This document shows, in pieces, positions 6,259 to 9,782 of a stretch of DNA of 9,782 bases. The translations under genes were made by a program, and so were the position numbers. The notes below the pieces were generated by a model that had not been told where the DNA came from, searched no databases, and saw only the letters and a list, made by a program, of their open reading frames with translations. Every line of letters begins with the position of its first letter. Within the stretch, counting starts at the first letter, position 1. This stretch comes from Burkholderiaceae bacterium (GTDB lineage: Bacteria; Pseudomonadota; Gammaproteobacteria; Burkholderiales; Burkholderiaceae). The DNA lies in NCBI GenBank assembly GCA_022701845.1, contig JAKONS010000337.1:1-9782 (forward strand), written 5' to 3'.

Positions 6259-6986
6259 TGCTGCAGGTTCGGCAACTGACCAAACGCTTCGGCGGCCTGG
6301 TGGCGGTGGACGCGGTGGATTTCGCGGTGGCGCAGGGCGAGATCCTCGGCCTGATCGGGCCCAACGGCGCCGGCAAGACCACCCTGTTCAGCCTGGTCGC
6401 CGGCGCCATCGCGCCCGACGGCGGCGACATCCTGTTCGAGGACCGGTCGCTGGCGGGCATGAGCTCGGCGGGCATCTGCCGGCGCGGGCTGGCGCGCACC
6501 TTCCAGATTCCGCAGACCTTCGCCTCGATGACGGTGCGCGAGACGGTGATGACCGGCGCCATGCTGCACCACCGCCGCATCGACGAGGCCCGCGGCGCGG
6601 CCGAGGCGGTGGCGCGCCGGGTCGGCCTGGGCGACCGCCTGGACGTGCCGACGCCCTCGCTCACCACCGCCGAGAAGAAGCGGCTGGAGGTGGGCCGGGC
6701 GCTGGCCACCGCGCCGCGCATGCTGCTGCTCGACGAGGTGCTGGCGGGGCTCAATCCGTCGGAGGTGGGCGCCATGCTGGAACTGATCCGCGCCCTGCGC
6801 GCCGAGGGCACCACGGTGCTCTTCGTGGAACACAACATGGAGGCGGTGATGGGCATCTGCGACCGGCTGGTGGTGATGGATTCGGGCCGCAAGATCGCCG
6901 ACGGCGCGCCCGCCGAGGTGATGCGCGACGCCGCAGTGGTGCGCGCCTACCTGGGCGACCCGGCCCCGGGAGCCGACCATGCTTGA
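6258..6986 (+). CDS. livG: ABC transporter ATP-binding protein, LivG family, with variant signature motif
   Basis: A 242-residue ATPase. Walker A is GPNGAGKTT (34-42), the Q-loop glutamine is Q83 in TFQIPQTF, Walker B is RMLLLDE (154-160) and the switch histidine is H192 in VEHN. The signature motif, normally LSGGQ-like, reads LTTAEKKRLE (135-144): the two glycines and the Gln are replaced, although the following KRLE-x-GRAL helix is normal. This is the one motif departing from canonical form. The protein powers import with LivF on the cytoplasmic face of LivHM. The ATG shares one base with the livM stop (TGATG), with GGGAGG at 6246-6251, 6 nt upstream. The reading frame is clean, so the change is a real sequence variant and not a frameshift. 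I recall similar LTxAxxKRLE forms in some Liv-type ATPases, so it may mark a subfamily. Confidence 0.95.
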   Translation: MLQVRQLTKRFGGLVAVDAVDFAVAQGEILGLIGPNGAGKTTLFSLVAGAIAPDGGDILFEDRSLAGMSSAGICRRGLARTFQIPQTFASMTVRETVMTGAMLHHRRIDEARGAAEAVARRVGLGDRLDVPTPSLTTAEKKRLEVGRALATAPRMLLLDEVLAGLNPSEVGAMLELIRALRAEGTTVLFVEHNMEAVMGICDRLVVMDSGRKIADGAPAEVMRDAAVVRAYLGDPAPGADHA

Positions 6987-7710
6987 GGTACGTGACGTCG
7001 ACGCCGGCTATGGCGACACGCAGGTGCTGTTCGGCATGAACATGGAGGTGCGGCGCGGCGAGGTGGTGGCCATCGTGGGCTCCAACGGCGTCGGCAAGAC
7101 CACCCTGCTGCGCACCGTCTCGGGCCTGTTGAAGCCCAGCCGCGGCAGCATCCGGTTCGACGGCGCCGAGATCGGCGGCAAGCCCACCGACGCCATCGTC
7201 GAGCGCGGCGTGGTGCTGGTGCCCGAGGGCCGCCGCCTGTTCCCGCGCATGAGCGTGCGGCGCAACCTGGAGCTGGGCGCCTATTCCAGGCGCGCACGGC
7301 CCCACCTGGCCGAGCGGCTGGCCTATGTGCACCGGCTGTTCCCGATCCTCGAGGAGCGCGCGCTGCAGCTCGGCGGCACCCTGTCGGGCGGCCAGCAGCA
7401 GATGTGCGCCATCGCCCGCGGCCTGGTCGCGATGCCCGAGGTGCTGATGCTCGACGAAGTGTCGCTCGGTCTGGCGCCGATCGCGGTGGACGTGGTGTAC
7501 GACGCGATCCGCGCCATCCGCGACACCGGGGTGACGCTGATCATCGTCGAGCAGAACGTGGCCCGCGCCCTGGCGCTGGCCGACCGGGCCTATGTCATCC
7601 AGCACGGCCACGCCGCCCTCAGCGGCACCGGCCGCGAGCTTTCCCAAAACCCCGAGGTGCAGAGCATCTATCTCGGCCTCGGATCCAGAAGAACGGAGAC
7701 CACCGCATGA
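6979..7710 (+). CDS. livF: ABC transporter ATP-binding protein, LivF family
   Basis: A 243-residue ATPase with Walker A GSNGVGKTT (34-42), the LivF hallmark VPEGRRLFPRMSVRRNLELG (81-100), a canonical signature LSGGQQQM (135-142), Walker B VLMLDE (155-160), SLGLAP in the D-loop region, and VEQN (190-193). The switch-histidine position is Gln (Q192), normal for LivF. It forms the ATPase pair with LivG. The start overlaps the livG end by 8 bp; GGGAG at 6968-6972 lies 6 nt before the ATG. The C-terminal helix ends in the usual NPEVQSIYLG, followed by a short polar tail. The stop overlaps the binding-protein start (ATGA). Confidence 0.95.
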   Translation: MLEVRDVDAGYGDTQVLFGMNMEVRRGEVVAIVGSNGVGKTTLLRTVSGLLKPSRGSIRFDGAEIGGKPTDAIVERGVVLVPEGRRLFPRMSVRRNLELGAYSRRARPHLAERLAYVHRLFPILEERALQLGGTLSGGQQQMCAIARGLVAMPEVLMLDEVSLGLAPIAVDVVYDAIRAIRDTGVTLIIVEQNVARALALADRAYVIQHGHAALSGTGRELSQNPEVQSIYLGLGSRRTETTA

Positions 7711-9023
7711 CCCCCCGCCGCCCTCTTTCCCCCGCTGCCGCCGGCCCCATCTCGCGCCGCGGCTTCGCCGTCCGCACCGGCGGCGGCCTGGCCGCCACCG
7801 CCGCCGCGCTGCACGCGGTGCCCGCGCTCGCCCAGGCCAAGACGCCGGTGAAGATCGGCGTGCTGCTGCCGCTGTCGGGGCCGCTGGCGACGCTCGGCAA
7901 CGACGTCTACCGCGGCTTCCAGATGGCGCAGGAATGGGTGAACGCCGAGGGCGGCGTGTTCGGCGCGCCGGTGGAGTTCGCGGTGGCCGACGTGCCGAGC
8001 TCGACCGAAGCGGTGTCGCAGGCCAACCGGCTGATCAGCAAGGACGGGGTAAAGGTGATCGTCGGCTCCTATGCCAGCTCGATCTCGATCCCGGCCAGCC
8101 AGGTGGCCGAGCGCAACAAGGTGATCTACCTGGAGCAGGGCGCGGTGGCCGACGAGGTGACCAAGCGCGGCTTCAAGTACCTGTTCCGCATGATCTACCC
8201 GGCCACCACCCTGGGCGCGGGCGGGGCGCGTTTCGTCACGGACACCATCGCCCCGGGCTGCGGGCTGGAGCTCAGCAAGATGAAGGTGGCGCTGCTCACC
8301 GAGGATTCGTCCAACGGCAGCGCCATCGCCGAGGGCGCCAAGGCCTGGCTGGCCAAGATGAACGTGAACGTGGTGGACGCCACCAGCTATAGCTACAAGA
8401 CCACCGACATGTCGTCGATGGTGCAGCGCTACAAGTCGGTGCAGCCCGACGTGCTGATCGCCTGCCAGTACACGCCCGACTGCATCCTGTTCGCCCGCCA
8501 GTCGCGCGAGGCGGGGCTGAACTTCAAGGCGGTGATCGGCAACGGTGGCGGCCACAACGTGGGCGAATACGCCGATGCGCTGATGGACGACGTCAACGGC
8601 GTCTTCAACGCCGGCACCTCGATCAACATCAACCCGGCCGGCCTCACCCCGGAGACCGCGGTGCTGTTCAAGCGCTTCCACGAGGAGCACCGCAAGAAGC
8701 ACGCGGGCCGCGAGCCCTCCGCCCACACCGGCATGGGCTTCACCGCGATGTACCTGCTGCTCAAGCGCATCCTGCCGGACGCCGGCTCGATGGACACCGA
8801 GAAGATCCGCCAGGCCGCGCTGGCGCTCGACCTGCCGGCCGGCTCCACCATCGTCGGCTGGGGCGTGAAGTTCGACCCGGCCACGCAGAGCAACACCCGC
8901 GCCTTCCCCACCTACGACCAGTGGCGCGCCCGCAAGATCGTCACCATCGCGCCGGAAGCGTTCAGCCTGGCCAAGCCGGTCGCCATGCCGCTGCCGGTGT
9001 GGGGCAAGCGCGGCGCGATCTGA
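7707..9023 (+). CDS. Liv-type (HAAT) ABC transporter substrate-binding protein with Tat-type signal peptide
   Basis: A 438-residue periplasmic binding protein of the Peripla_BP_6 type. The N-terminus has a twin-arginine motif SRRGFAV (16-22), a weakly hydrophobic Ala/Gly-rich segment and an ALAQA cleavage region (40-44), suggesting export in folded form by Tat. The mature part begins VKIGVLLPLSGPLATLG, typical of the family, and includes GSYASSISIPASQVAE (120-135), where relatives contact the ligand's carboxylate through Ser/Thr, and later LLTEDSSNG and CQYTPDCILFARQSREAG. The start has GGAG (7695-7698) 8 nt upstream. It is last among the importer genes, whereas binding-protein genes often come first; no extra promoter is evident. 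The ligand is unknown: amino acid, amide, or aliphatic or aromatic acid are all possible for this family. Confidence 0.93.
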   Translation: MTPRRPLSPAAAGPISRRGFAVRTGGGLAATAAALHAVPALAQAKTPVKIGVLLPLSGPLATLGNDVYRGFQMAQEWVNAEGGVFGAPVEFAVADVPSSTEAVSQANRLISKDGVKVIVGSYASSISIPASQVAERNKVIYLEQGAVADEVTKRGFKYLFRMIYPATTLGAGGARFVTDTIAPGCGLELSKMKVALLTEDSSNGSAIAEGAKAWLAKMNVNVVDATSYSYKTTDMSSMVQRYKSVQPDVLIACQYTPDCILFARQSREAGLNFKAVIGNGGGHNVGEYADALMDDVNGVFNAGTSININPAGLTPETAVLFKRFHEEHRKKHAGREPSAHTGMGFTAMYLLLKRILPDAGSMDTEKIRQAALALDLPAGSTIVGWGVKFDPATQSNTRAFPTYDQWRARKIVTIAPEAFSLAKPVAMPLPVWGKRGAI

Positions 9024-9039
9024 GCGCCGGGCGGCACCC

Positions 9040-9782
9040 ATGGCCATCGATTACCAGCGGCTAAAAAGCCGCGTCTTCGCCGACGTGGCGCAGACCTACG
9101 GCCCGCGCGACTGCATGCTGTATGCGCTGGGCCTGGGCCTGGGCCACGACCCGATGGACCGGGCGCAGCTCGACTATGTGGTCGAGGACGGCCTGCGCAT
9201 GCTGCCCACCATGGCGGTGGTGCTGGGCTACGGCGGCTTCTGGCAGCGCGCGCCGGACACCGGCATCGCCTGGCGCTCGGTGGTGCATGGCGAGCAGGGC
9301 CTGGTGGTGCACCGGCCGCTGCCGGTGCGCGGCAGCGTGGTCGGCCGCACCGTGGTCGAGGAGATCGTCGACAAGGGCCCCGGCCGCGGGGCGCATATCC
9401 ATACCCGGCGCGACATCGTCGATGCCGACAGCGGCGAGCTGCTGTGCTCGCTCACCTCCAACGCGATCGCGCGCGCCGACGGCGGATTCGGTGGCCCGGC
9501 CACCGGCCCGGGCGGCCCGCCCGCCCTGCCCGAGCGGCCACCGGACCAGGCGCACGACTTCCCGATTCCGATGCAGGCCGCGCTGGTCTACCGGCTGAGC
9601 GGTGACGACAACCCGCTGCATGCCGACCCGGCGGTAGCGCGCGAGGCCGGCTTCGCGCGGCCGATCCTGCACGGCCTGTGCAGCTACGGCATCGCCGCCT
9701 ATGCGGTGCTGCAGATGGCCGCCGGCGGCGCGCCCGAGCGGCTGCGCCGCTTCGACGTGCGCTTCTCGGCACCGGTGTATCC
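9040..9782 (+). CDS. MaoC-type enoyl-CoA hydratase 2 (double hot-dog), 3' end outside window
   Basis: The frame is open to the window end; 247 residues are visible, against about 280-290 expected. The N-terminal hot-dog half shows the hydratase-2 patterns YGPRDCMLYALGLGLG (20-35) and LPTMAVVLGYGGFW (55-68). A Gly/Pro-rich hinge (148-168) follows, then the catalytic half with SGDDNPLHADP (187-197) and GFARPILHGLCSYG. D189 and H194 match the catalytic Asp and His of the R-specific hydratase motif in MFE-2-like enzymes. The expected reaction is hydration of a trans-2-enoyl-CoA to the (R)-3-hydroxyacyl-CoA, or the reverse. The gene begins 16 bp after the binding-protein stop, so it is probably in the same transcript, but no clear ribosome site precedes the ATG. 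Codons 8-10 (CTA AAA AGC) are unusually A-rich for this DNA. It links the importer to acyl-CoA metabolism. Confidence 0.9.
   Translation, partial: MAIDYQRLKSRVFADVAQTYGPRDCMLYALGLGLGHDPMDRAQLDYVVEDGLRMLPTMAVVLGYGGFWQRAPDTGIAWRSVVHGEQGLVVHRPLPVRGSVVGRTVVEEIVDKGPGRGAHIHTRRDIVDADSGELLCSLTSNAIARADGGFGGPATGPGGPPALPERPPDQAHDFPIPMQAALVYRLSGDDNPLHADPAVAREAGFARPILHGLCSYGIAAYAVLQMAAGGAPERLRRFDVRFSAPVY

Noticed and set aside
6660..6690. Frameshift or sequencing error as the cause of the odd LivG signature
   Set aside because: The frame before and after is intact, the length is normal and the adjacent KRLE helix is conserved, so a true substitution is more likely.
7668..9047. A 459-codon minus-strand open frame opposite the binding-protein gene
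   Set aside because: Low-complexity composition, no motif, no ribosome site; a GC-driven shadow of a well-supported gene.
1..9782. A mobile element, prophage, defence system or CRISPR array
   Set aside because: No transposase, integrase, terminal inverted repeats, direct-repeat array or defence domain is visible; every large open region is explained by metabolic or transport genes.

Overview
The window is about 70% GC apart from one short AT-rich island near 4240-4280. Its codons are strongly G/C-ended, and it has compact operons, a Liv-type ABC transporter and a Tat-type binding-protein leader. This suits a high-GC proteobacterium, most likely Burkholderiales (Comamonadaceae-like). That assignment is inferred from gene style, because no rRNA or other marker gene is present. 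I see no mobile element, CRISPR array, tRNA or rRNA.

Layout. (1) 1-1430, plus strand: the 3' part of a zinc-type (MDR) alcohol dehydrogenase gene, overlapping a complete enoyl-CoA hydratase (crotonase) gene by 4 bp. (2) 1431-1467: a short convergent gap with TGCCC repeats, which is G-quadruplex-capable on the minus strand. (3) 1468-4181, minus strand: a ThDP-dependent decarboxylase/acetolactate-synthase-like gene followed, with a 4 bp overlap, by an SMP-30/gluconolactonase-family gene. (4) 4182-4336: the only real intergenic region. It is divergent and holds the AT-rich island, a candidate promoter and operator dyad, and a potentially structured leader before livH. (5) 4337-9023, plus strand: a complete branched-chain-amino-acid-type (HAAT) ABC importer in the order livH-livM-livG-livF-binding protein, every junction overlapping by 1-8 bp. 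(6) 9040-9782: a MaoC/hydratase-2-type enoyl-CoA hydratase gene, cut off by the window end.

How they may work together (inference): the importer would bring in an unknown small carboxylate, amino-acid-like or aromatic compound. The crotonase, the MDR dehydrogenase and the MaoC hydratase are chemistry for CoA-thioester degradation, while the ThDP enzyme and the lactonase-like enzyme could act on a 2-oxo acid and a lactone. The divergent arrangement around one 155 bp control region suggests co-regulation of the ThDP/lactonase pair with the importer, but no regulator gene is inside the window. The substrate cannot be read from the sequence.

Overall this is an ordinary-looking catabolic and transport island. 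I did not find a convincing new kind of system. The most useful leads are the divergent control region and the non-canonical LivG signature motif.
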